Positions 1 through 9,888 of a stretch of DNA of 64,000 nt are shown one piece after another. The notes beneath the pieces are model-generated. The model searched no databases. It was not told where the DNA came from and was given only the letters and a program-made list of their open reading frames with translations. The translations under genes and the position numbers were made by a program. Every line of letters begins with the position of its first letter. Positions within the stretch are counted from its first letter, which is position 1. The DNA comes from Sarocladium kiliense (lineage: Eukaryota; Ascomycota; Sordariomycetes; Hypocreales; Sarocladiaceae), in the NCBI GenBank assembly GCA_030734395.1, contig JAUZTG010000041.1, positions 248,001 through 312,000 of the forward strand, in the 5' to 3' direction.

Positions 1-585
1 GTTACATTCCCAGCTCCCAAAATGAGCTGAGGAGCTGTCCGCGGAGACATTGTGTAGTGGTGCTGAGTCTTGGTATCCGTTGATATAATGTAGCTTCAGT
101 AATGCTTATCGTCGTGGTAAGAACAGCGACTCATATCTTGCAGAATTCATCAATATCCATAGACGTAAAACCGGGTTTTATACCTTTTAGGAAGGGTATT
201 ACGCAACATGCAGTCCTGGAATATTGACAGATGGATTGGTAATGATGAAACTATCGCCAGGCTAGCCAAGCCGTACTGTTTCCCGATACAGAACCCTACG
301 AGTCGCCTTGCGAATGTGACTTCGTTTGTACTCCTTCTAAATTAAGCTAGGCATTGTTGAGTTGCAGTGTCGGCATCCGAGATCGGGGCCTAGCTATCCA
401 TGAGACCAGCTTATACTGTTGGAGGACAGTAACATAGTAGTTAACTGCAAGCTGAACAGGCAAACTGCATAAACGTAAAACCATTTAGAACGATTCCAAA
501 TATACAATTAGAACTGCTCGTCGGTCGTCGCTATCGCTCCTGCGCACCATTACCATCACCTCACAACCAGGTGCCCCACGGCCTT
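1..585. other. intergenic, left edge
   Basis: No gene, tRNA or repeat was recognised here. It lies 3' of the GH54 gene and probably holds its terminator and the flank of a gene outside the window. Confidence 0.5.
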
Positions 586-1779
586 CTAGAGACACTGAGC
601 ATAGTACGGGTTCTGTGTCTGACACGCATACGGCGAGGCGCACTTCGTTGGACCAGTGTAGCCCGAACCACCGCATTGACCCCAGTGACTTTGGGTTTCA
701 CCTGTGGATGGAGGTGCAGTGGTAGAAGTTGGTGGCCGGGAACTGGTGGCACCTCCGCTACTGCCGCTGGTGCTGTATTTAGCAGCAACGATATCGGCCT
801 GAACTTGGTTCTCGGCATCTTCTGAGGGATATCCCGAGGTCATAACTCCTTCGTAGAACGTTCCCTGAGCACCGTGACTGTTATCCCCACCGATACCAAG
901 GATGATGGCCCCCTCCTTCTTCATGGGGTTGTATCCCGCTGGCCTCTGGCCATTATAGAACGTTGAGAGAGCGCCAGATGCCGCATTGCCGCCTCGCAAA
1001 GCCCACTTATTCGGTCCGCCCTTGAGAACAGCCGTCAGGAAGCGGTGGGATATAGAGGGATCTCCCGCATTGTTCTTGCTGTTGTAACCAGAAAAGAGAC
1101 CGTTCTCAAGATCAGCCATAATCCACGGGCCAGAGCCAGCACCAGTGCCCCAAACATTGCAATTGCCAAAGTAGATGGCCTCCATATGCGCATTACCTGT
1201 ATCGAGGCTACTTGTCTCGGCATTGCCGTAGTCGAAGCAGCAGCCTCCGTTATAATGGGTGCCGTCCAACACAGCGTACATGCCTTCCGGCTCGTCGTTC
1301 TTCGCGATACCTTCGCAGTTGTTGTTGCGATATCCCGTTCCTGGCGCAACAAAAACACCGTATGCCTTCTGCCCGTTCACATAGATCGGTGCGGCTTTTG
1401 CATCAGCTAGGTTGTCGTAGCCACCCGCGGCAGGGCCTTTGAAGCCACCCGGCGGTGCTTGCGTCAGATGATTCCCTTGTCCCGATTGATCGTAGATGAT
1501 ACTGATCACACAACTACTGCTCCCACAGAAGTTGTCCTGGGCCGCAGAGTTGGCAACCCCGCCAGCAGAGACGGGTGAAATGTTGACCGTGGAGCCATCG
1601 GCCCTCTTGACCTGATAAAGAGAGCCGGTGTAGGAACCGTAAAGAGCTCGAGTAGTGCTGTGAGCTGCCACGCAGGGGGTACCACCGGACTTGTAGATGT
1701 CACATGGCGCCGCTATCGCTAGCGAGCTCACGGCAAGGATGGACAGGTAATGCTTGAAGTTAGTGCCTGAGAACATCAT
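586..1779 (-). CDS. GH54 alpha-L-arabinofuranosidase with C-terminal CBM1
   Basis: This is a predicted secreted enzyme that removes arabinofuranosyl side chains from arabinoxylan or arabinan. The single exon gives 397 aa from the ATG at 1779; a second Met follows directly. An N-terminal hydrophobic signal ends near AIAAPCDIY. The catalytic domain carries GH54 hallmarks: the vicinal cysteines in GGCCFDYGN, the nucleophile region IMADLENGLFSG (Glu) and the acid/base region GIGGDNSHGAQGTFYEG (Asp). A Ser/Thr/Pro linker rich in SSGG and TTAPPST leads to a C-terminal cellulose-binding CBM1 starting HWGQCGGSGYTGP. Well-known GH54 enzymes carry an arabinose-binding CBM42 instead, so the CBM1 is a domain swap. 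The gene has a TATAAAG about 150 bp upstream. Family assignment is firm; substrate preference is inferred. Confidence 0.93.
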   Translation of the reverse strand: MMFSGTNFKHYLSILAVSSLAIAAPCDIYKSGGTPCVAAHSTTRALYGSYTGSLYQVKRADGSTVNISPVSAGGVANSAAQDNFCGSSSCVISIIYDQSGQGNHLTQAPPGGFKGPAAGGYDNLADAKAAPIYVNGQKAYGVFVAPGTGYRNNNCEGIAKNDEPEGMYAVLDGTHYNGGCCFDYGNAETSSLDTGNAHMEAIYFGNCNVWGTGAGSGPWIMADLENGLFSGYNSKNNAGDPSISHRFLTAVLKGGPNKWALRGGNAASGALSTFYNGQRPAGYNPMKKEGAIILGIGGDNSHGAQGTFYEGVMTSGYPSEDAENQVQADIVAAKYSTSGSSGGATSSRPPTSTTAPPSTGETQSHWGQCGGSGYTGPTKCASPYACQTQNPYYAQCL

Positions 1780-2992
1780 GAAGCTCTTTGTTGACGATGG
1801 ATCTGTCAGAAGCGAATGAATCAATATAAATGACAAGTCCGAGGACCAATGAGGTCTCAGTAAATTCCAACTCAGAATTGTCGGCTGATGTTTGACATTC
1901 AGGTATGTCTTGAGTCGTATATCCCGGTGTCTTTATATCCTTCATATTAGCACCACAAAGCTATCCTTCAGTCTGGAGCATCCCACTTGCAAGCGCAACA
2001 ATACTAGAATTACCGATGGTCGCTTGATGGTCGCTTAATGGTGCGCCTTTCGGATCGTAAGTGTCCGTCAAGACACCCCGCGACTAGGCTTTCGCATGAT
2101 GCAGCTGTACTTCTTTGTTCTTAGTATACTTCCTCGCAAACGTATGCGTATAAAATCCCTATAGTCCTGCGCGATAGTTTCCTGCAAGCGGCATTTGGTA
2201 TCCGAGTAATCCGTCCGAGGCGTGCCGGGTAGCCGAGAGGAAAGGAAGAACTTGGAGGGGGGCCGTGAAATACGGTTGGACCGTATGTACCAAGTAAGGC
2301 TTCTTCAATTACGATCGACTATTTCTCCGCCAATCTGAAGGCTGACGCTTAGAAAATCTGGGGTAGGGGTCCTCCATTCCTTGAATGAATAATTGCGACC
2401 AAACTGATGCAGGAGGAAGCCATTTGCCAGTCTAGACCTCGAGCTCCCAATTGTATGGGATCTTCCGTGCAGAGAAGTAAAGCAGTTTCTTTTTTTTCCC
2501 GTGTCCTCTCAAGCTTCGCAGACATCCCCAAGATTTCATAAGTATCTGAAGAAAATGTAGACAATTCATCTCGACATTTTCTAGAAGCGTCCGTGAAGCG
2601 ATGCAGCAGCCCCAAATACCACCGACGCCAGGTCTTCTAAGACAGAATAGCCGTGCTTTAAAAACATCATGCAGTTACAGTCGAACCATGTCGCTAAATG
2701 CCCTATAAGCGGCCAGGGCTCAATACATGGCGCAGATGTAGCTGTAATTACACCCATCGCCCTGTGGGACAACTCATCAAAGAGAACACTGCAGAAGAGA
2801 CAAGAGTGAAGACATGAGATTCAATAAAGCTATTTGTGCAATATCAAGGACAGAAAAGCGCATAAGGACGTTTAAAAAGACATTTCCGCTGCAGATAGAT
2901 ATGAAAACAGGCAAAACAGGCAGTACTTCATCGTAGTGAAGTGAGAGTCTCCAAGTCCAGCTTCGAGACTTTCAACAGCACCCAGCAGCAGC
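1780..2992. other. intergenic between GH54 and a secreted-protein gene
   Basis: The first 200 bases are the GH54 promoter. The rest has only short ORFs without recognisable motifs. Nothing else is supported. Confidence 0.45.
1931..1937 (-). promoter_or_regulatory. putative TATA box of the GH54 gene
   Basis: TATAAAG reads on the minus strand about 152 bp before the chosen GH54 start codon. Other secreted-protein genes in the window show the same motif at a similar distance. Confidence 0.4.
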
Positions 2993-3688
2993 TCACTGAA
3001 GGCCAGCGAGGTAGTCTGAGAATGCGGCGAGCTCCTCTGGAGTCAGACCTTCGTAGCGAATGCACTCCTCACCACAGTTGATTCCAGCCCCGCCTTCGGC
3101 TACCTCAGCCAGCTTGTCGTTGATGAAACCGCAGGCTGGTGGAAGTCCTTGAACCTCAATCCAGTCGTTCTCTCCCGCAACATTTACATCGGCGTCGACA
3201 ACCAGGTCCCAGAAGCAGAGGTCCCAAGCGTCCTGGCTGACGTTCTCAGGTGCCGGACCAGGCTCACCAACGTCCTCGTCACCCTCGGCGAACAATTGGC
3301 GAGACATCATCATTGCTCGATCACTCCAGGAGCGACGGGCTTTGGCATTCTTCGAGATAGTTCCGCTGATGGATCCGGAGGTGGAACCGGAAATGACAGC
3401 GGTGATGACACTGTACTTCAAGAATTTCTTGGTTTCGGCGCTCAGAGCGGCGCGCCCTCTCGCGGCATTGGTGGCGCCCCTGATGGTTTCTCCGACGCTG
3501 CCCCTCAGGCTGGCGTTTCGAAGCATACTCTGGTTACGAACGGCATTTCGCAGCATTTGGGAGACGGCAGCTGTGATGCCTCGCGAGACGCCAGTGCGAA
3601 TAGCAGCGCCGAGGAAGCCAGCCTCTGCTCCTGGCTCGAGGCAAACCATTGCCACAAGAAGTGGACTGAGGATTGAAGCGACACGCAT
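2993..3688 (-). CDS. small secreted hypothetical protein
   Basis: This single-exon gene encodes 231 aa. The N-terminus (MRVASILSPLLVAMVCLEPG, ending ...AEAGF) is a clear signal peptide. Residues about 25-115 are basic and rich in Ala, Arg, Gly and Ser, including a GSTSGSISGTIS stretch that could form a short hydrophobic helix. The C-terminal half is acidic. It holds four cysteines (LCFWD, PACGF, INCGEECIRY) that could make two disulfides. I recognise no family and assign no function. The ATG context is good, and a TATAAAG lies about 150 bp upstream, which supports a real transcription unit. Confidence 0.6.
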   Translation of the reverse strand: MRVASILSPLLVAMVCLEPGAEAGFLGAAIRTGVSRGITAAVSQMLRNAVRNQSMLRNASLRGSVGETIRGATNAARGRAALSAETKKFLKYSVITAVISGSTSGSISGTISKNAKARRSWSDRAMMMSRQLFAEGDEDVGEPGPAPENVSQDAWDLCFWDLVVDADVNVAGENDWIEVQGLPPACGFINDKLAEVAEGGAGINCGEECIRYEGLTPEELAAFSDYLAGLQ

Positions 3689-3835
3689 GATTGTGTAACT
3701 GAATTGTTGATACGGGAGAGCAGATAGGAAGTAGTGATGACTATTGTTGAAGTCTTCAGCTTGCGATGGTCTGGATGAGGTTCGGTGTGATTTGTCTTCT
3801 GAATTGTTTTTGTATTTGGGAGGAAAGCTCTGTGA

Positions 3836-3842
3836 CTTTATA
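3836..3842 (-). promoter_or_regulatory. putative TATA box of the 231-aa secreted protein gene
   Basis: TATAAAG on the minus strand lies about 150 bp upstream of the ATG at 3688. Confidence 0.4.
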
Positions 3843-4816
3843 AGATAACGGCTTCGTTATTTTTCATAAGGCCATTCTTTGTGTTTACCTCTGTCAAGAC
3901 TTCGGAGGGAGTAGATCAGCTCAGCGCCGCTGACTATGGCCATCATTCAGCAAGATCGCTCCCTTCGGCGAGGGAAGATGACCGAACTTCCAGATCCTGA
4001 CGCTGATCACAAAGGATTATGCGGTACGGACAAAGCTTTACTCATAGATGATGTCTTGATCCTCAAGGATGCTCGCTGAAGATCGGCTCGGTCTCTGACT
4101 TGAGAGTATCGTCATGCTCTTGTCTTCCACTGGAAGGCCGAGCGCACGATCAAGGCCCATCATTACTCAGAAACGCCACGACGATCAAACATCTGCAGCT
4201 ATTCAAACACGCGCAAAAGCGGGCCAAATCCTCTGCAGTAGGTCATCTCGACCATCCTTCCAAGCAGGTTGCAGAGCAGTGCAGCATCTCCAATGCGTCA
4301 GATCCTCCACTATGACGCCCCTTAATGCACCTCAGTCGGTGCATCTTAGTAACTGAAGGCTGGCTTCGCCCCTGCATTGGTGGCAATTCGATCCTTTCGG
4401 TAACTACTTAGAGAGAAATTAAGCGCTCTGCGGCTGCAAATCGGTTCTACGTAACGGGTTTGAGGCTTGCTCGTGCAGTGTGGGATGACATCCGAATGGT
4501 GGACCTTAACGCGATGACCCATTGTACGATTTAGGGAATGCGTTGTTGAGCCATGTTCCCTCACTAACCATCTTGAGGACACTGCAGGAGACCCCTGCTC
4601 AGGTAGTTGACTTGTACGATGTATGCGAAGTACCGGTACTTCGACTGTGCCACAATGTGGAGGGATAGCTGGCATCTCATTGATCGTTGGGCCCCTGTCA
4701 CCCTGGGTGCGCTGCTTAACCATGAACGGGACCTAGACAATGGAGCCAGGCGCTTGATGCAGAGAGGTCGGATGGGTAGGAGTGTGAGTAATTCTAATTT
4801 TTGAGAATATTTCAGT
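3843..4816. other. intergenic
   Basis: No convincing gene here. Short ORFs on both strands lack signal peptides, domains or good start contexts. Confidence 0.45.
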
Positions 4817-6052
4817 TCATTGAGGCTTCTGTCCCATCAACAGTGCTATCTCCATCTCGAGCTGGGCAAGCCGCCGACTGTATAGCTTTGGGTACTGCCA
4901 TCGAGGCAATAACCACACAAACCAAAAGTATACCCAGATATAGCCTACAACGCGTGTAGCGAGTCTAATCGCACGGCACTTCATCGCACCCGTCTCTGAA
5001 AGATCTAGTGAAGCTCTCTTTCTTCTCAATGTTTTCTCAACAATGACCTCGACTGTCACAATTGCGAAGTTGGCGACGTAGAACATAACATCGCGAGTCT
5101 CATGTCCTTCACCAGCCCTCCAGGCGACTGCTGCGTGTCCCAGGCCGGAAAATAGAAAAATTCCAAAGGCTATGCCTACCTTGTCAAGGTGCGAACCGGG
5201 CTGAGATCTGAAGATGTGTCGCGACAGTGGCTGAGCCAAAGTGGTCAAGCGACGCGCGACAATGCGATGCCAAAATTTGCCCCAAAAGCGCTTCACCGTG
5301 TAAGCTTCAGTGATGTTGCCGAAAAGTGGTGGCCAAGTCTGAGTCCCATCTATTTGCAGAATAGAGACGAAGATGATGGCAAGGCAATCGTGGTAAACCT
5401 CCAAGTACAGAACGTTTGACCAGAGCCATTGCAGAGGCAGAAGCAAGCGAAGTGCCAAGTCAAACGACGAGAAGGCCTCACCTGGTGAGCTTGAAATCAA
5501 TCGACGAAAAAGAATCTCCTTGTCTGGAGTAAGGTCTTGGAGCTGAATGTCTGACATGGTCGGATATATCACCAGCTTTTGCACGATCTGAGAATCCACA
5601 GCCATCAAGGCTATAATTCTGCATGTGCGCTGCACGGCGAACAACAGACGAGGTTCAACATTTTCGTCGCGACTTGTAAGCGTAGTTGTGAGGTCGAGCT
5701 CCCGAGGATTATTCCAAGTCTGCCATGCGATGCGTAAACTCTGTTCTCTAGAGCCAGGTTGCCTCTCCAAAGGGTTTTCTGGAGAGAGAAGAAGGCGAGG
5801 AAGCGCGATCAGTTTCCCAATGCATACGATGCCCAAGCTCGAGGCCAACAGAGGTGGCGACCATGCGCATGTCTCAGGGGTTATGGTAACCAAGGCACAG
5901 CTCATCAATGCGAATATTGGCGTGAAGAGAAGTCGTCGGCCATCAGCTTGCAAGTGAAGAACGCAGATAGTTGCAATAGCTGCGGCAATGAAAAGAAGGT
6001 AGGGCGCCAGCACCGTCCAGGGCATTTCGCTGGCATGATATGAAGGTAACAT
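4817..6052 (-). CDS. wax-synthase-like MBOAT O-acyltransferase
   Basis: The protein is a polytopic membrane enzyme of 411 aa. Several hydrophobic helices are visible, for example near residues 10-35, and the last near VVGYIWVYFWFVWLLP. The segment WPPLFGNITEAYTVKRFWGKFWH matches the fungal wax-synthase-like MBOAT domain, and FSGLGHAAV supplies the expected catalytic-region His. Known fungal relatives O-acetylate terpenoid or trichothecene-type products, so an acetyl- or acyltransferase acting on a small lipophilic substrate is plausible. No biosynthetic partner is adjacent, so the substrate is unknown. The open frame extends upstream, but without an earlier ATG; 6052 is the first ATG and 6025 an alternative. 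The gene is divergent from the 64-aa microprotein gene. Confidence 0.75.
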   Translation of the reverse strand: MLPSYHASEMPWTVLAPYLLFIAAAIATICVLHLQADGRRLLFTPIFALMSCALVTITPETCAWSPPLLASSLGIVCIGKLIALPRLLLSPENPLERQPGSREQSLRIAWQTWNNPRELDLTTTLTSRDENVEPRLLFAVQRTCRIIALMAVDSQIVQKLVIYPTMSDIQLQDLTPDKEILFRRLISSSPGEAFSSFDLALRLLLPLQWLWSNVLYLEVYHDCLAIIFVSILQIDGTQTWPPLFGNITEAYTVKRFWGKFWHRIVARRLTTLAQPLSRHIFRSQPGSHLDKVGIAFGIFLFSGLGHAAVAWRAGEGHETRDVMFYVANFAIVTVEVIVEKTLRRKRASLDLSETGAMKCRAIRLATRVVGYIWVYFWFVWLLPRWQYPKLYSRRLAQLEMEIALLMGQKPQ

Positions 6053-6433
6053 CTTCGACACCGGATGGTAGGCTTGGTCTTGTCCAGTCCAACACAAGGA
6101 CAGCTGCGTGCGAATCTCTTCTTGTTCTATGTATACGAATCATGACTTCATGCAAGTCGCCACCACATGGTATCTTAGTAAGAGAATACATCCTATATGT
6201 TTGTGCATTGCAATGTTGCGGCACCTGGTCTCATGCGTCAAAGGATCGTCGCTTGACGTCTCCAACTGGGACCTGGCCCTTATTTATTGCTGCCCTCCCT
6301 TCTTTGACGCATGTCAAATAAGCCTGAAGGCATGTCTGTTCTACCCTCAAAGTTCCATCAAAATCAAGACTCAACCCTCATATCCTTCCAAACCTTTTGA
6401 ACCGTTTACTACCTGATTCGAATCGTCGCCAAA
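6053..6433. promoter_or_regulatory. divergent promoter region
   Basis: This stretch separates the MBOAT gene (minus) from the microprotein gene (plus). The last 100 bases before 6434 are rich in C, T and A, as in many fungal core promoters and leaders. No specific operator was recognised. Confidence 0.4.
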
Positions 6434-6628
6434 ATGTCTGGGTTGGACGCCTCCCGCCACTACACCAACAGCTCCGCCACCGGGTCCCCTGACCCAGAGA
6501 GCCAGCAGAAAATGTCTCCGCCAGCGCCCAACCGCTACAAATCACGCAAGTGTATCGCCATCACTGCCGGAATCGTAGTTGGTGGTGTAATTGGCACAGC
6601 AGTTGGACTGGGAATTCGATATTCTTAA
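6434..6628 (+). CDS. 64-aa tail-anchored microprotein
   Basis: The ATG sits in a strong fungal start context (GCCAAAATGTC) after a pyrimidine-rich leader. The protein has a polar, Ser/Pro-rich N-terminal half of about 37 aa. A basic KSRK then leads into one hydrophobic segment starting CIAITAGIVVGGVIG, followed by only a few residues (RYS). This is the layout of a tail-anchored or single-pass protein with its N-terminus in the cytosol. Glycine spacing (GxxxG-like) in the helix could favour helix packing. No family was recognised and there is no evidence for function. Its small size leaves some doubt that it is translated. Confidence 0.5.
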   Translation: MSGLDASRHYTNSSATGSPDPESQQKMSPPAPNRYKSRKCIAITAGIVVGGVIGTAVGLGIRYS

Positions 6629-7865
6629 GAAGCTACGGATGGGCGATGCAATGTACGATAGGACAGATGGAAGGACGCGAATATCAGAGAAAGCTCGGCC
6701 TACAGAGATGATTCTACAACGAAGGATGCCCATGGGACTAGAAACGATTCAAGAGAGTATCTACAACAGAAATAAGATTGCCATTACAGAATAAAGGACA
6801 GCCTGCATCCAATATGGTGTTCAGTCTATGGTCCAGTACGTGGTTATTGAGCCGTTGATCAAGATACAGCAGCCTTCCTTGCAGTGAACATGAGTCCTCA
6901 CAACGCGATGCAGTATTACTATTACTACTACCAAGGAGGTACACGCACGTAGGATGAGGCGCAAGCAAGCTGGTTTGTCTGCTTAGTTGCCTCGTCACCG
7001 AACTCCAGCTTTGGTAAAAGCGACGACGATTGCGCCGCAGAGGCAAGACCGTGGAGCATGTACCGGTACAAAGTCACTTCGTCTCATGAAACAGGGATCT
7101 AACTCGATCTCTTTGACGTAGATGTTTTGGCTGGTCGCTGTCAAGCTGTATCTCCGGCACGTGCTGGACGCTGTGATCTTATTGCTCAGTGAGGTGGACT
7201 AAGTGGCGTGCGGCAAGGCTAATATGCTTAACCCCCGGTCACTTTCTCTCAATTGCCCAAAGTGGAAACTGGACTCGGTCTACGCATTCAGGGTCTGTGC
7301 CTCAGTCAGACATGGGGAAAAGCCCAACCTCCGTTTTTGAAAAGCCTCAAAGCTTTACATGATGGAAGGTAATCCCTGCCGCAAATGACGATGCCTCATA
7401 AGCCGCTTCATCCTTTCTAACGAGAGCTGACATCACCTCTTCGACAAAGACTCATGGAGACTCGACAGTGGGTCGGTTGATGCAGAGCGAGAGTGGCGAG
7501 CTTTATCCTCCCTTCTCTTGACGAGAAGGATGGGGATCGTCAACGTAGGCGTTACTGTCTAGAGCGGTCAGACTCATGTACGATTCTAGGATGGATGTTA
7601 CGTGAGACAGCTGTTGATGACGCTGTCGAGAGACATGGTGCGTCCTCGACAAGTGAATCCTCAAGGGCTGCGCACTAAGCACCGAAGGCGTTCGAACTTC
7701 GGTCTCGTCTATCATGGAACAGAAGCATATAAGGATGCGTCCTGGACCTCGTCAAGCTCTCGATTCATCACACAGCCGCACAACAACAGCTCACGACCAC
7801 CACTCTCCTACAAACAAATTCCAAACTTCTTTTACACTCTTCGATCTAAACATCACTTCGACACA
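6629..7865. other. intergenic and promoter of the eight-cysteine secreted protein
   Basis: No gene was recognised. The final 140 bases contain a TATA-like element and a CA-rich leader just before the ATG at 7866. Confidence 0.45.
7726..7734 (+). promoter_or_regulatory. putative TATA box (CATATAAGG)
   Basis: A TATA-like motif lies about 135 bp upstream of the ATG of the secreted-protein gene. Confidence 0.4.
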
Positions 7866-8579
7866 ATGAAGACCGCCGCTACCACTTTGCTTCTTAGTCT
7901 TGCTAGCTTTGCTAGCTTCACGGTAAATAACTCTAGCTCTCATTGATAACAGTTTGAACAGATTGCTGATCACCTTACCAGGCTGCTACCTGGCCCGATA
8001 ACTACGGCGAGCACCAGATGCAGTGGTCGTATGATGCCCCAGATGGCACGGAAGTCATTCTCAACGGCACTGTTGAGGACGCGAACAGCGAGTTCGAGGC
8101 TCTTTACCCGGGAGCACTTGAATCCGGGAAGACTCAGCCGGAGCTGGTGCCTCGTCAATTCGAAGAGGACATCACTATCAACTGCTTTACAGCCGATGGA
8201 AGTCCCCAGGGATGGGAACGCGCTGACCTGGGCCGCATTGAGGAGGGCTGGAACCACCTCAACGGAGTCAAGGGCAAGCCTGTCAACGGTCCCGGACCTG
8301 GTACTTGCGGCCGCGTGAGCTGCTCCTACAACTCTGCTATCTACTGGTGCAACGATGTAAGTACCCCATATTCCGACCACTAAACGAATCAAAACACAAG
8401 CTGATCCTGTTCTTCTGTAGAACGATCATGATTACCAGCTGGAGTCCTTCCAGCAAATTGGCATTGCCGCCGCCGAGATCTGCCATCAGTGCACCGGTGG
8501 CTTCACCTTTAATGAGTGCGGTGGACAGATCTTCAGCAAAGACAACATCAACGTCATTGTCCGCAAGGACGACTGCTAG
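7866..8579 (+). CDS. eight-cysteine small secreted protein (effector-like)
   Basis: I model three exons: 7866-7922, 7982-8356 and 8421-8579, all in phase 0, giving 196 aa. Both introns are GT-AG (GTAAAT...CAG and GTAAGT...TAG). The N-terminus MKTAATTLLLSLASFASF is a signal peptide. The mature part has eight cysteines, grouped as NCF, GTCGRVSCSY, IYWCND, EICHQC, NECGG and a C-terminal DDC. The even number and the GTCGRVSC...AIYWCND core suggest a compact disulfide-bonded apoplastic protein. Similar cores occur in uncharacterised secreted proteins of plant-associated ascomycetes (from memory, not searched). A host-interaction role is only inferred from size, secretion and cysteine content. Confidence 0.82.
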
Positions 8580-9207
8580 ATGCACTGCTATAGGGGGTTC
8601 TATCGAGCTGGTCTCGATGGGATTGTAGATTGTGAGGGGAGTTGTTTGTATGATGACTGAGATTTCAATAAAGCGCCACATTCCCTTAGCAGTTTTCAAT
8701 TGAGATATGAGCATCGCTTGCCTATTTGCTCCAGATGGCGTCGCACACACTCAACCTGTCGATCAAGTTGTTTCTACCATCCTTGCTACACCAATTCATA
8801 TACCAAGCTTCCATAATAGTATGCACAAACGAAAGGGCAAGGAGGGAGTTACAAGAGACAGGCAGCAGCTTGGAAGGCAAGGTCCTTTGCTTCAGGTAGT
8901 CGGCTCTGAGTGTGTGGTATGCAAGTCTTCAAGTTTTGTAGACACACGAATGTGCATTCTGGTCACGCGGAGGAGCGATGTCGGCACTTCCGCCCCTCCT
9001 CCACCCCGCCCCGCAGACATCACCGCCAGCGCGCGCCCTTGAGGTGGGACATCAATTGCACTTCGTACATGTGTTGGCGCCTTCTAGAAGGTCAAACCTA
9101 TCATCTAAAAGACCCCGACTCTCCACTGTTGAGGGTATCGTCAATTCCTGCAATCTTACACGATTTCGTCAATCCCTTAGCCCTACACAACTCCCTGATT
9201 TCATACA
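8580..9207. other. intergenic
   Basis: No supported gene. The last 150 bases are the leader of the GNAT gene. Confidence 0.45.
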
Positions 9208-9826
9208 ATGGCCGGTGAAGCAGTTCTGCGCCATGCGCGTCGAGAGGGTTTGTGCCCCTCCAACCGCCCAATTCCTTCGAACCTACTTCAGCTTCTAACG
9301 TGCGCATTTCGCAGACGCTAAGCAGATTCTCGGTCTCATCCAAGAGCTCGCCGACTACGAGAAAGAGTCCGATGCTGTCGAAGCCACCGTCGAGACCCTC
9401 CAAGCGACCATCGCTTTCGCCCCGTACGACGCAGTCTACGATTCTTCCTCTCCACCACAGACTGAGCCCATCACCCCCAACCGACCCTCTCGCTGCCTCC
9501 TCCTCGTCAACCCTGATGGCACCGCCGTCGGCATGGCGTTGTACTTCTATAACTACAGCACCTGGCGGTCCGTCCCGGGTATCTACCTCGAGGACCTGTA
9601 TGTGATGCCATCAGAGCGTGGTAAGGGGTATGGAAAGGTGCTCTTGGTGGCTTTGGCAAAGGAGGTGCGTGCCATGGGTGGCGCGAGACTTGATTGGAGT
9701 GTTCTCAAGTGGAACGAACCCAGCATTAAGTTTTATGAGAGTATCGGCGCCAAGGCGCAGGACGAGTGGGTGGGAATGCGAGTTGATCGTGAGGGCCTGG
9801 TCAAGCTGGCGACTCTGCTCGATTGA
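9208..9826 (+). CDS. GNAT N-acetyltransferase, spermidine/spermine (SSAT)-like
   Basis: Exons 9208-9247 and 9315-9826 join to encode 183 aa. The intron starts GTTTGT and ends GCAG; the split codon gives Asp in RREDAKQILGL, a typical SSAT-type N-terminus. The C-terminal GNAT core is clear: IYLEDLYVMPSERGKGYGK holds the acetyl-CoA pyrophosphate-binding R/Q-x-x-G-x-G/A-type loop (RGKGYG). It is followed by LDWSVLKWNEPSIKFYESIGA, which is characteristic of the diamine/thialysine acetyltransferase branch. It probably transfers acetyl from acetyl-CoA to a polyamine or a related small amine in the cytosol. The exact amine cannot be read from the sequence. It is convergent with the LYR gene, with only 62 bp between stops. 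Confidence 0.85.
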
Positions 9827-9888
9827 GTGGTGCCGGTGGCACTGGAAATAAGGCGTTTGGTGAAGGATCAAAATAAACCCATAAGACA

